9,288 nucleotides of DNA, from assembly GCA_964532515.1 (NCBI GenBank), contig CAZHKH010000056.1:1-9288 (forward strand), written 5' to 3'. Shown here piece after piece: positions 1 to 7,457 of the stretch (position 1 is the stretch's first letter; every line of letters starts with the position of its first letter). This DNA is from TMED161 sp964532515. Lineage in GTDB: Bacteria > Fidelibacterota > Marinisomatia > SCGC-AAA003-L08 > D37C17. The translations under genes and the position numbers were made by a program. The notes below the pieces were generated by a model. That model did not search any database. It was not told where the DNA came from and saw nothing but the letters and a program-made list of their open reading frames with translations.

Positions 1-54
1 CCCCGGACACCTGGATTATGATTCCAGTGCTCTAACCAACTGAGCTAAGCCGCC
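1..54 (-). tRNA. tRNA-Met (CAT anticodon), 3' part cut off by the window edge
   Basis: Read on the minus strand, positions 54 to 1 give a 7-base acceptor strand (GGCGGCT), the TA spacer, a D arm with GCTC/GAGC stem, and an anticodon arm with stem CTGGA/TCCAG (27-11). The 7-base loop ATCATAA places the anticodon CAT at 20-18. The variable region follows and the T arm begins at the edge, so the T loop and 3' acceptor strand lie outside. The D arm resembles elongator tRNA-Met. A tRNA-Ile2 whose CAU is modified to lysidine cannot be excluded without the missing half. It lies 44 bases downstream of pepA on the same strand and might be co-transcribed with it. Confidence 0.93.
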
Positions 55-57
55 AAT

Positions 58-78
58 ATTTAATAAAATTTATTAAAT
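58..78. repeat. 21-base perfect AT palindrome between pepA and the tRNA
   Basis: ATTTAATAAA and TTTATTAAAT are exact reverse complements around a single central A. It sits between the pepA stop and the tRNA 5' end. It contains no G or C and no T tract follows it in the direction of pepA transcription, so it makes a poor intrinsic terminator. It may be only base composition, or a weak processing or promoter signal for the tRNA. Confidence 0.3.
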
Positions 79-98
79 CTTTTAATAACTAAAAAAAA

Positions 99-1568
99 CT
101 AATTAAGAGAATCTTCAATGAAATCATACACCAGACGAACACCCACACCTGTTGCGCCTATCTTTGGCTGATAACTAGGCTCTTTAGGTCCCCATGCTGT
201 TCCTGCTATATCCAGATGACACCATGGTGTTCCATCTACAAACTCTTGAAGAAAAACACCTCCTGCAATAGTTCCAGCCATTGGTGGTCTTCCTAAATTC
301 CTTATATCTGCTACCTTAGATTTTATATCTCTTGAGTACTCTTCCCACATTGGAAGTTCCCATACTTTTTCACCTGATTTCTTTGAAGCTTTTTTTACTT
401 TATTGATTAATTTTGAATTGTTTCCCATTAAGCCGCTTGCTCTATCGCCAAGAGCTACTAATACAGCTCCTGTCAATGTTGCAAAGTCAAGTATTTCTCT
501 AGGCTTATGTTTTTTTGTCACATATGCTAATACATCTGCCAAAACAAGTCTTCCTTCGGCATCAGTATTCAATACTTCTATCGTTTTTCCATTATAAGCC
601 ATCACAATATCTCCGGGTCTTTGTGCTTTTCCTCCAGGCATATTTTCTGTAGAACCAATAGCAAAAATAATGTTGATTTTAGGATTTAACTCTGCAACAA
701 CCTTTAAAACTCCCATAACAACTGCACTTCCACACATATCAAATTTCATTTCATCCATTTTTGATGATGGTTTAATTGATATTCCTCCTGAATCAAAAGT
801 TAATCCTTTCCCAACTAATGCAATTGGTTTATCATTAGCTCTTCCACCCTTATATTCAACAAGAATAAGTTTGGCTGGTTCATGAGCCCCCATTGCAACA
901 CCATAAAATGATCCTAATCCTAATTTTTGAAATTTTGATACATCAATTATCTTAGATTTCATTTTCTTATTTGATTTTGCAATCTCAATGGCATCATTCG
1001 CAATATATGTTGGTGTCAAAATGTTGGGCGGATGATTTGAGAGGTCTCGACCATAACAAACACCTCTGCCTATGATTTCTCCCTTTAATACTATCTTTTC
1101 ATCAATATTGCCAATTAGGGTAATGCTATTTAATAAGCTGCCCTTTGTCTTTGGCTTATAATCTAAAAATTCATAGCTACCTAGTACTAAACCTTCTACA
1201 AAAGCCTGGATATTCTTATTTGTTATTGAGAAGCTCTTAGTATCTATCGCAACATTTTTCACCTTATTTGAATTTAGATAGGATGTAATTTCTGACCCCA
1301 AGCTTCTAACTTTATCAGAGTTATTATCTTTAGTGTATCCATATATAGAAATTTTCTTAATAGAGCTGTTATTGTAGACGACAACCTTTTTCTTATCAGA
1401 GCCAATTTTTTTCTCACCTTTAAAAATCATTTGAATAGATTCATTTGAAAGATTTGAGAAGCTATCATTAGGTGAAAACTTATTTACTCCATCTTGAGCA
1501 CCCATAAGTAAAAAATCATATTTACCAGAAAAATCTTTTGCAACATTTATGTTTTTGATAGTAGACAT
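99..1568 (-). CDS. pepA: Leucyl aminopeptidase (cytosol aminopeptidase, peptidase family M17)
   Basis: A cytoplasmic two-metal exopeptidase that removes N-terminal residues, preferring leucine, from peptides during protein turnover. Numbering the longest frame (first Met at 1571, 490 residues), the M17 signature NTDAEGRL is at 335-342 and GKGLTFDSGG at 254-263. Expected metal and catalytic residues are all present: K255, D260, K267, D278, D337, E339 and R341, with the same spacing as in E. coli PepA (K270, D275, K282, D293, D352, E354, R356). The N-terminal ~160 residues are the poorly conserved M17 N-domain. Length is normal for the family. Two Met codons are adjacent (1571 and 1568). The second is preferred because AGGGG at 1578-1574 lies 5 bases from it but only 2 from the first. 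It is divergent from the SDR gene and followed by the tRNA. Metal site complete, so an active enzyme is expected. Confidence 0.97.
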   Translation of the reverse strand: MSTIKNINVAKDFSGKYDFLLMGAQDGVNKFSPNDSFSNLSNESIQMIFKGEKKIGSDKKKVVVYNNSSIKKISIYGYTKDNNSDKVRSLGSEITSYLNSNKVKNVAIDTKSFSITNKNIQAFVEGLVLGSYEFLDYKPKTKGSLLNSITLIGNIDEKIVLKGEIIGRGVCYGRDLSNHPPNILTPTYIANDAIEIAKSNKKMKSKIIDVSKFQKLGLGSFYGVAMGAHEPAKLILVEYKGGRANDKPIALVGKGLTFDSGGISIKPSSKMDEMKFDMCGSAVVMGVLKVVAELNPKINIIFAIGSTENMPGGKAQRPGDIVMAYNGKTIEVLNTDAEGRLVLADVLAYVTKKHKPREILDFATLTGAVLVALGDRASGLMGNNSKLINKVKKASKKSGEKVWELPMWEEYSRDIKSKVADIRNLGRPPMAGTIAGGVFLQEFVDGTPWCHLDIAGTAWGPKEPSYQPKIGATGVGVRLVYDFIEDSLN

Positions 1569-1571
1569 CAT

Positions 1572-1666
1572 ATCCCCTGTTTGTATAAAATTATATGTTT
1601 TATTTATATGGTGAATTTATCTTAATTTATATTTCTGATACAAGCTTAATACGAAAAAGGTGAAAT
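1572..1666. promoter_or_regulatory. Divergent promoter region between pepA and the SDR gene
   Basis: This 95-base AT-rich gap must hold the promoters of both divergent genes. On the minus strand a perfect TATAAT lies at 1595-1590, a plausible -10 box for pepA, though no convincing -35 is seen 17 bases upstream and such a hexamer is common by chance in AT-rich DNA. On the plus strand the SDR start is preceded by AAAGGTG (1656-1662), a reasonable ribosome binding site. I see no obvious operator or riboswitch. Confidence 0.35.
1574..1578 (-). promoter_or_regulatory. Ribosome binding site of pepA
   Basis: AGGGG on the minus strand. Its distance to the two tandem ATG codons (2 and 5 bases) favours the second as start. 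Confidence 0.65.
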
Positions 1667-2536
1667 ATGACATATAAAGGTATGCTTAAAGAAGGAACGT
1701 TGAACGATAAGGTTATTATTGTTACTGGTGGTGGAAACGGTCTTGGGAAAAGTATGTCTAAATATTTTCTTGAATTGGGTGCAAAGGTCATCATAACAAG
1801 CCGAAAGGAAGAAGTACTTCTCTCTGCAAAAAAAGAACTTGAAGAATCTACTGGAGGATCAGTCCACTGTGTGCCGGGAGATGTAAGAGATATTGATGAT
1901 GTTAAAAATACAATACAATCATCTATAGAAAAATATGGTAGAATTGATGGACTCCTGAACAATGCTGCTGGAAACTTTATTTCCCCTACAGAAAATCTAT
2001 CTGCTAAAGCATTTGATACAGTTGTGGATATTGTTCTTAAAGGAACATATAACTACTCTCTTGAAACTGGAAAATATTGGATTGATAATAATATCAAAGG
2101 AACCATGCTTAATATTGTAACAACCTACGCCTATACTGGTTCAGGGTATGTAGTTCCTTCAGCCTGTGCTAAGGGTGGAGTTTTGACATTGACAAGGTCT
2201 CTAGCCTCTGAATGGGTTAAATATGGAATTAGATGCAATGCAATTGCTCCAGGACCATTCCCTACAGAAGGTGCAATGTCAAGACTAATGCCAAAAATAT
2301 TCTCTAGTTTTATTAATATAGAAAAAAAACTTCCCATGAAACGATTTGGAAATCATCAAGAACTTGCAAATTTAGCCGCTTACCTGATGTCTGATCACTC
2401 TGACTATATTACAGGAGAAGTGGTGACAATCGATGGTGCTGAATGGATTCATAAAGCGGGTGAATTTAACTGGCTTGAAAAAGTACCAAAAAAAATGTGG
2501 GGACTAATATCAAAAAGTACTCGAAAGAAAAAATGA
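1667..2536 (+). CDS. SDR oxidoreductase of the 2,4-dienoyl-CoA reductase type
   Basis: A short-chain dehydrogenase/reductase of 289 residues that probably reduces 2,4-dienoyl-CoA with NADPH, an auxiliary step in beta-oxidation of unsaturated fatty acids. The Rossmann nucleotide motif TGGGNGLG is at 20-27 and NNAAGNF at 98-104. Unlike classical SDRs there is no YxxxK. Instead the sequence follows the mitochondrial DECR1 pattern: N103, Y154, S165 and K169 correspond in spacing to human N148, Y199, S210 and K214, and the TGSGxVVPSAxAK and ANLAAYLxSD segments also match. The C-terminus carries a longer lysine-rich tail. The start has AAAGG 6 bases upstream. The stop TGA overlaps the queD ATG (ATGA), so the two are translationally coupled although no shared pathway is evident. 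Family is certain; substrate is inferred from active-site similarity. Confidence 0.93.
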   Translation: MTYKGMLKEGTLNDKVIIVTGGGNGLGKSMSKYFLELGAKVIITSRKEEVLLSAKKELEESTGGSVHCVPGDVRDIDDVKNTIQSSIEKYGRIDGLLNNAAGNFISPTENLSAKAFDTVVDIVLKGTYNYSLETGKYWIDNNIKGTMLNIVTTYAYTGSGYVVPSACAKGGVLTLTRSLASEWVKYGIRCNAIAPGPFPTEGAMSRLMPKIFSSFINIEKKLPMKRFGNHQELANLAAYLMSDHSDYITGEVVTIDGAEWIHKAGEFNWLEKVPKKMWGLISKSTRKKK

Positions 2537-2889
2537 AAATTTACAGAACCTACAGAGCACATTGCGCACGATATATACCTACCCTTGATGATGGACATAT
2601 ATGCAAAGAAATGCATGGACATACATTTAATATTGTTGTTTCTATTGATGGACCAATCAATGAAAAAACGGGATTTGTAATAGATTTCTTTGATTTGGAT
2701 AAGATAGTAAAAAAAGAGGTAATCAGTATAATAGATCATAAAGTTTTAAATGATATAGATGGACTCTCCAACCCTAGCACTGAACACCTTGCAATCTTTG
2801 TATGGAATAAATTAGTCAGTCAAATTGACCATCTCTCAAAAATTGCTATATCAGAAGATGAAGGTACCGGAACCGAATATTCAGGATGA
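2533..2889 (+). CDS. queD: 6-carboxy-5,6,7,8-tetrahydropterin synthase (QueD)
   Basis: Converts 7,8-dihydroneopterin triphosphate to 6-carboxytetrahydropterin, the second step towards preQ0 and queuosine. The 118-residue product has the usual length and all expected residues: zinc ligands H10, H28 and H30 (CKEMHGH), catalytic C24, the D68-H69 pair in DHKVLN, PSTEHLA (81-87) and the substrate-binding glutamate E108 near a terminal tyrosine. The frame is open from an ATG at 2497, but that start lies inside the SDR gene and adds 12 residues without family similarity. The ATG at 2533 overlaps the SDR stop and begins with MKIYRTYRAHC, typical of QueD, so it is chosen. There is no strong Shine-Dalgarno, consistent with translational coupling. 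queC starts 7 bases after the stop, forming a queDC pair. No preQ1 riboswitch is visible. Confidence 0.95.
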   Translation: MKIYRTYRAHCARYIPTLDDGHICKEMHGHTFNIVVSIDGPINEKTGFVIDFFDLDKIVKKEVISIIDHKVLNDIDGLSNPSTEHLAIFVWNKLVSQIDHLSKIAISEDEGTGTEYSG

Positions 2890-2896
2890 TTATTGA

Positions 2897-3676
2897 ATGT
2901 CATATGTACTGAGTTTTAGTGGCGGTTTAGATTCTACAACGCTACTGCTACACCTTCTATGTAGAAAAAAATCAATTTATGCGCTATCATTTGATTATGG
3001 TCAAAAACATAAAATTGAATTAGAATTTGCAAAACGAAATATAGATTATCTTAAATCAAAAGGATTTAAAATTAATCATAAGACCGTAGATCTTTCCAGT
3101 ATGGTTACCTTATTAGAGTCCTCATTAACAGACCCAGATATAAATATCCCTGAAGGGCACTATATGGATGTAAAAATGAAATCAACATTTGTTCCGAATA
3201 GTAAAGCAATATTCTCATCAATAATATATGCCTACGCGCTATCTATTTATAAGAAAACAAAGAAGGATGTTTCAATTTCCTTAGGTGTACATTCCGGTGA
3301 TCACCTTATTTACCCAGACTGTAGACCTGATTTTTATAAAAGCATAATGGAATCATTTCATATGGGAAATTGGGATAGTGAGTATATAGATACCTATTTA
3401 CCTTATATCAATTTCAGTAAATCTGAAATAATCAAAGATGGAATCAAATCATCAAAGAAATTAAACTTAGATTTTGATACCATTTATAAAAATACACTTA
3501 CCACCTACTCTCCAGATAATGAAGGAAAGTCAAATGGAAAAACAGGATCAGATGTCGAAAGGATCTTGTCTTTTAATGAGATTGGAATAAAGGATCCAGC
3601 TTCTTATACGGAATCATGGGAAAATCTTCTAGAGTATGCGCTTAAGTGTGAAACAGAAATAAGCTCAGAAGACTAA
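2897..3676 (+). CDS. queC: Divergent QueC (7-cyano-7-deazaguanine synthase-like) lacking the zinc cysteines
   Basis: Canonical QueC uses two ATP to turn 7-carboxy-7-deazaguanine and ammonia into preQ0. This 259-residue protein has the PP-loop SGGLDST (8-14), FDYGQKH (32-38), YPDCRPDF (139-146), a SKxEI motif (174-178) and the C-terminal DP(x)SY segment, so it belongs to the family. Canonical QueC carries a C-x8-C-x2-C-x2-C zinc site before a V-E-R motif. Here VER is present (220-222), but the aligned cysteines are T203, N213, T216 and D219. The only cysteines are C22, C142 and C251. The usual VPxRN motif also reads VPNSK (99-103). It lies 7 bases after queD, and an AGGA in the end of queD may be its ribosome site. 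It could be a zinc-free preQ0 synthase or a QueC-like amidotransferase with another product. Family sure, exact reaction unsure. Confidence 0.88.
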   Translation: MSYVLSFSGGLDSTTLLLHLLCRKKSIYALSFDYGQKHKIELEFAKRNIDYLKSKGFKINHKTVDLSSMVTLLESSLTDPDINIPEGHYMDVKMKSTFVPNSKAIFSSIIYAYALSIYKKTKKDVSISLGVHSGDHLIYPDCRPDFYKSIMESFHMGNWDSEYIDTYLPYINFSKSEIIKDGIKSSKKLNLDFDTIYKNTLTTYSPDNEGKSNGKTGSDVERILSFNEIGIKDPASYTESWENLLEYALKCETEISSED

Positions 3677-3713
3677 AGAATATTTATTATTATCTTATAT
3701 CCTCTTTCTTTAG
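3673..3713. terminator. Possible bidirectional terminator spanning the convergent stops
   Basis: CTAAAGAA (3673-3680) and TTCTTTAG (3706-3713) are exact reverse complements separated by 25 AT-rich bases. The left arm contains the stop codons of both queC and the converging dehydrogenase gene. The stem is AT-rich and the loop is long, so it would be weak, but there is no other candidate between the two genes. Confidence 0.25.
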
Positions 3714-4827
3714 AATAATTATAAAAATCCATTCCAGATAATGCTTTTTCTATTGGATGAGCTCCAGCATCCACTTTAGAATTAACAATATGCTGCATTA
3801 CCATCGAAGCATGGAAACCTGTCCACATTTCCATCGCTAAAAATCCAGTTTTTTCATTATAATTTTCTATGCATTCTACCTGTTTTACAGTTTTCTTTCC
3901 ATTAAGAATTCCACTGGCCTCAGTCCTCATAATACACACATCAATGGGATTTTTAATTGATATTTTGGGCTCCAGGAGATGATGGTAAAATTCTCTAGGA
4001 GATATCATTGTATTGTTAATTTTTATTTTTTCTTCCTCAAACAACCCTAGCTGTCTATAGGCTTTCATTTCATCCCAATGCCCAGGATATCTGAGTGTTT
4101 TATTTTCCAATAATTGAATTTTTCCTTCATATGTCCATGGCATGGTAGAAAGTCCACCAGATGTAATCGCAGCCTCTAGTGTACCAATATTATCAAAATT
4201 CAATTCTTCTATATCTTCAAAACAAGGCACCTCAGTGACTTTTCCATCTCTTATAAAATATGCATTTCCATCATATTCATTTGTTAATCCTGCAATATTA
4301 AAAAATAGATTGTAATTCCATGGAGCTTCTGGATTTTGAGGCAGTCCCCCATCCCATACCTTCACTTCATCAACCTTATCAAATCCCTCCATCGCAAGCA
4401 AGGCCATGGATACATTCATACCTGGTCCCATACCACAATCTGGGACAATAGATATTCCTACTTCTTTTGCTTCATCTGATCGTTGAAGTTGCTTAATCAC
4501 ATTATTAGTATGGCCACCCAAGTCGACCATACTTGTTTTTGATTTAATCGCGATATCCGTTAAATATGGATTAAATGAATAAGGCACAGAGCTTAAAAAA
4601 ATATCTATACTATTAAGCTCCTTTAGGAGTAACTCTTCTTTTGAAATATCTAGCTCTATTACTTGAAGATCATAGTCTGTGAGATCTTTAATTTTATCTC
4701 TGCATCTATTTAAACTTTCAGTATTAGAATCAATAATTGTTAATGATTCGGGACTCGCATACATAACAATATCATATGCCGTTGCTGTTCCCTGTCTACC
4801 TGAACCAATAATACAATATTTTTTCAC
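3673..4827 (-). CDS. Lysine 6-dehydrogenase / saccharopine dehydrogenase family oxidoreductase
   Basis: A 384-residue NAD(P)-dependent dehydrogenase. The N-terminal Rossmann motif GSGRQG is at 8-13 with an acidic residue (D33) after the second strand, favouring NAD. Middle motifs YSFN (83-86), VDLGGH (101-106), PDCGMGPGM (129-137), TSGGxST (222-228) and RYPGH (246-250) match bacterial lysine 6-dehydrogenase, which oxidatively deaminates the lysine epsilon amino group to form piperideine-6-carboxylate. This points to amino-acid catabolism in the cytoplasm, although other saccharopine-dehydrogenase-like substrates remain possible. It starts at GTG, supported by a near-ideal AAGGAG (4839-4834) 6 bases upstream. 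The TAG stop overlaps the queC TAA on the other strand by 4 bases. It is divergent from sppA across an 84-base gap. Confidence 0.88.
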   Translation of the reverse strand: MKKYCIIGSGRQGTATAYDIVMYASPESLTIIDSNTESLNRCRDKIKDLTDYDLQVIELDISKEELLLKELNSIDIFLSSVPYSFNPYLTDIAIKSKTSMVDLGGHTNNVIKQLQRSDEAKEVGISIVPDCGMGPGMNVSMALLAMEGFDKVDEVKVWDGGLPQNPEAPWNYNLFFNIAGLTNEYDGNAYFIRDGKVTEVPCFEDIEELNFDNIGTLEAAITSGGLSTMPWTYEGKIQLLENKTLRYPGHWDEMKAYRQLGLFEEEKIKINNTMISPREFYHHLLEPKISIKNPIDVCIMRTEASGILNGKKTVKQVECIENYNEKTGFLAMEMWTGFHASMVMQHIVNSKVDAGAHPIEKALSGMDFYNYSKERGYKIIINIL

Positions 4828-4833
4828 AAAGAG

Positions 4834-4839
4834 CTCCTT
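4834..4839 (-). promoter_or_regulatory. Ribosome binding site that fixes the GTG start of the LysDH-like gene
   Basis: AAGGAG on the minus strand, 6 bases before a GTG codon at 4827-4825. The protein beginning there goes straight into the Rossmann strand (MKKYCIIGSG), so the non-ATG start is well supported. Confidence 0.85.
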
Positions 4840-4853
4840 ATTAAAAATAATAA

Positions 4854-4868
4854 TATCTAAATTAGATA
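4854..4868. promoter_or_regulatory. Perfect 15-base palindrome in the divergent region (possible operator)
   Basis: TATCTAA and TTAGATA are exact reverse complements around a central A. It lies between the divergent LysDH-like and sppA genes, where an operator would be expected. A second AT palindrome follows almost immediately. No regulator gene is in the window. Confidence 0.35.
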
Positions 4869-4869
4869 G

Positions 4870-4886
4870 TTAAATAATTTATTTAA
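4870..4886. repeat. Perfect 17-base AT palindrome in the divergent region
   Basis: TTAAATAA and TTATTTAA are exact reverse complements around a central T, one base after the preceding palindrome. Being only A and T, it may be chance, a melting region, or part of the sppA promoter (a TATAAC follows at 4889-4894). Confidence 0.28.
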
Positions 4887-4901
4887 TTTATAACATTTAG
4901 C

Positions 4902-4906
4902 AGGAG
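4902..4906 (+). promoter_or_regulatory. Ribosome binding site of sppA
   Basis: AGGAG, 5 bases before the ATG at 4912. It confirms that the leader peptide and barrel-like region belong to the protease gene. Confidence 0.75.
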
Positions 4907-4911
4907 ACTTT

Positions 4912-7413
4912 ATGCATATCTTTTTTATTATAGCATCCTTCCTTTTTTCTTTTGATGCTAATCCAGATCCATGGAACGGCTATTCAGTCAGTAATTCAGA
5001 AAATTTAGATTCATTTACATTTAATCCCGCAGGTGTTGGAATTAATCATGGACTTGAAACTGGTTACTATTTTGCTCCTGATGAAAATGGTCAAATTTCA
5101 GAAAATTCAACTTTCTATTATGCTACAAAATCAAATGGTTTTGGATACAGTCTAAAATATAACCACGGAGATAAATTATTCAATGCAACTGATGTTAATA
5201 TTTCTTTTGGAAGTCATATTAATCGAACAATGATATTTGGGTCAAACTGGAGCAAAGAAAATAAAAGCATATCAACTGGACTTTTGTATCGACCAACTAA
5301 TTTTCTCTCTTTTGGACTTGTTGCCTCCTTTGATCAAAAACTTGAAGATTTGAAGTCGGGAAGATTAGGGTTTGCAATTCGACCATTCTCAACCAACATG
5401 CTAACACTTGGAAGTGATATTTTGTATGCAAATGGAGAAGAGCTAACCTCCTATGCCCCATTCTTTGAAATTTCTATTGGAAATGGAATATCTGTACGCT
5501 CTCAATTTTATACTGATACTTTTGAAGATTTTAAATTTGAAGATATTGAATTAATATCATCGATAAATCTTGATTTTGGGAAAAGTGGCTTTTATATAAA
5601 TAAACTAAAACCAACAGTTCCAGATTATGGGGTTGGAGTTGGTTATTATGAGAGAACTCATAAAAAATCCAATATTTTCAATAAAAGTAAAAAAAATGAA
5701 AAAAAATATATCCGCTTCAAACTAGGTGGATTATTTATTGAAGAAAAACCTGGAAAAAATCCATTTTCAGCATTATCATTATTTGGCAGTCAAGAAAAAG
5801 GTCAGCAGTTAAGAAAATGGCTTAATGAAATTAAAAAATTTAAAGAAGATGACTCCGTAGCTGGTTTAATTATTGATTTGGAATCTGTAAGAGCTGGCTT
5901 TTCAAAAAAACAGGAAATGCATGAAGCGCTAAAGGAATTTAAGGATGCTGGAAAAGAAATCATTGTATATGCTCAATATGGAATCAGCAATACTGACTAT
6001 TATCTAATTTCTATGGCCGACCAAATATATATAAATGATTTAACGGGCATTGATCTGCGTGGGCTCTCTATGGAAGTAAGTTTCTATAAACAATTTTTGG
6101 ACACTTTAAATATTATCCCTGAGGTATTTAGAGTTAATATCGATGGTGACTCATATAAAACAGCAGGTGACCCCTTTTTAGAAAGAACTGCAACGGAGCA
6201 AATGAAAGAAAATTATGGACAACTTCTAGAAGATATTTACTCAGTCTTTGTAGATGGAATATCCAAAGGCAGATCATGGAGTGAAGAAAAAACAAAAAAT
6301 GCAATTAATAGTGGCCCATATGGAATTACTTCCGAAATAATAGAGCAGGATTTAATTACCTCTACAATGTATCCTGATGAATTTGAAAATTATATTAAAG
6401 AGCTTACGACCTGTGAGAAGGACCAGGAATGTAAATACACCTACTCGGTAGTAAAATGGGATGAAATAGATAGAAGTAAAGAATATGTCAATGATTGGCT
6501 TCCAAAGGAAAAAAGTAATATAGCTATAATCTATGCGGTTGGAAATATTATGCCTGGGAAAAGTCAAAAAGGACCATCTGGCTCTACTATAATGGGTGAT
6601 GAAACAATTAAAAAAGCTATTAAATCTGCTAGAGAAAATGAAAATATTGATGCGATTGTACTTAGAATAGATAGTGGTGGTGGATCTGCATTTGCCTCAG
6701 ATCAGATGTGGCGCGAGATTGAACTTACAACAAATAACTCTGATTCATCAAAGAATAAACCTTTTATTGCTTCAATGTCAGATATTGCAGCATCAGGAGG
6801 ATACTATATTGCATGTCAGGCAGATAAAATTATAGCAAATGAATCTACTATTACAGGATCAATTGGGGTGATTGGATTAAACTTAAATATGTCAAAATTT
6901 TGGAGTCAGTATGGCATCAATAAAGAAGTTGTAGCTCAAGAGGGTGAACATGCTGATTTCTATACAACTTCACGCTTAAGAAATGAGTACGAATGGGATA
7001 AGATGGAAAAATCTATTGAGGATATCTATAATATATTCAAAACTAGAGTCATTAATGGAAGGGATGAATTAAATGATATAAATGAACTAGATGATATAGC
7101 TATGGGTAGAATCTGGACAGGAAATGATGCAAAGAAATACTTACTGGTTGATGAAATTGGTGGAATAAATGATGCAATTCTTCTAGCTGCAAAAGAAGCT
7201 GGAATATCAGATACAGATAACATCAATATTGTAGAGTATCCCAAAAAAGAGATTCCAGAAAATATAAAAAAAGAATTTTTGACAAGTACAAATTTACTTT
7301 TGAATACTTTGCCCTCTGAGGTAAGAAAAGAATATCAAAATATACTTGATATTAATAAGATGAGCCAGAGTGGTGCAATAACAATACTCCCATACTCAAT
7401 TGAAATAAAATAA
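4912..7413 (+). CDS. sppA: Signal peptide peptidase SppA (family S49) with N-terminal beta-barrel-like domain
   Basis: An envelope serine protease that degrades leftover signal peptides and membrane fragments. The 833-residue product has a short hydrophobic leader (3-14), then about 250 residues of alternating aromatic/polar beta-strand pattern beginning with FNPAGVGI (37-44), like PorV/FadL-type outer-membrane barrels. A lysine-rich linker (~250-265) leads to two S49 domains of the 67K type. The catalytic lysine is K416 in SYKTAGDPF and the nucleophile is S628 in AASGGYY, 212 residues apart (200 in E. coli, K209/S409). The usual SPGGS before the nucleophile reads SGGGS (588-592). E. coli SppA has 618 residues and an N-terminal transmembrane anchor. 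Here the barrel-like domain may replace that anchor. Start supported by AGGAG 5 bases upstream. The stop TAA overlaps an ATG (TAATG) of the next frame. Protease certain; barrel fold inferred. Confidence 0.94.
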   Translation: MHIFFIIASFLFSFDANPDPWNGYSVSNSENLDSFTFNPAGVGINHGLETGYYFAPDENGQISENSTFYYATKSNGFGYSLKYNHGDKLFNATDVNISFGSHINRTMIFGSNWSKENKSISTGLLYRPTNFLSFGLVASFDQKLEDLKSGRLGFAIRPFSTNMLTLGSDILYANGEELTSYAPFFEISIGNGISVRSQFYTDTFEDFKFEDIELISSINLDFGKSGFYINKLKPTVPDYGVGVGYYERTHKKSNIFNKSKKNEKKYIRFKLGGLFIEEKPGKNPFSALSLFGSQEKGQQLRKWLNEIKKFKEDDSVAGLIIDLESVRAGFSKKQEMHEALKEFKDAGKEIIVYAQYGISNTDYYLISMADQIYINDLTGIDLRGLSMEVSFYKQFLDTLNIIPEVFRVNIDGDSYKTAGDPFLERTATEQMKENYGQLLEDIYSVFVDGISKGRSWSEEKTKNAINSGPYGITSEIIEQDLITSTMYPDEFENYIKELTTCEKDQECKYTYSVVKWDEIDRSKEYVNDWLPKEKSNIAIIYAVGNIMPGKSQKGPSGSTIMGDETIKKAIKSARENENIDAIVLRIDSGGGSAFASDQMWREIELTTNNSDSSKNKPFIASMSDIAASGGYYIACQADKIIANESTITGSIGVIGLNLNMSKFWSQYGINKEVVAQEGEHADFYTTSRLRNEYEWDKMEKSIEDIYNIFKTRVINGRDELNDINELDDIAMGRIWTGNDAKKYLLVDEIGGINDAILLAAKEAGISDTDNINIVEYPKKEIPENIKKEFLTSTNLLLNTLPSEVRKEYQNILDINKMSQSGAITILPYSIEIK

Positions 7414-7457
7414 TGCATCAATTTGACAAATATATGATCAATGTATTATCTTTAGGT

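Noticed and set aside
1627..1962. Open frame of 111 codons antisense to the SDR gene
   Set aside because: It is antisense to the well-conserved SDR N-terminus, resembles no family I recognise, and has no clear ribosome site. The same applies to shorter antisense frames within pepA, queD and sppA.
2497..2532. Longer queD start at 2497
   Set aside because: It would extend 12 residues into the SDR coding region with a non-family, lysine-rich sequence. The ATG at 2533 gives the normal QueD N-terminus.
2400..2900. preQ1 riboswitch upstream of queD or queC
   Set aside because: queD begins inside the SDR stop and queC 7 bases after queD, leaving no untranslated leader for an aptamer.
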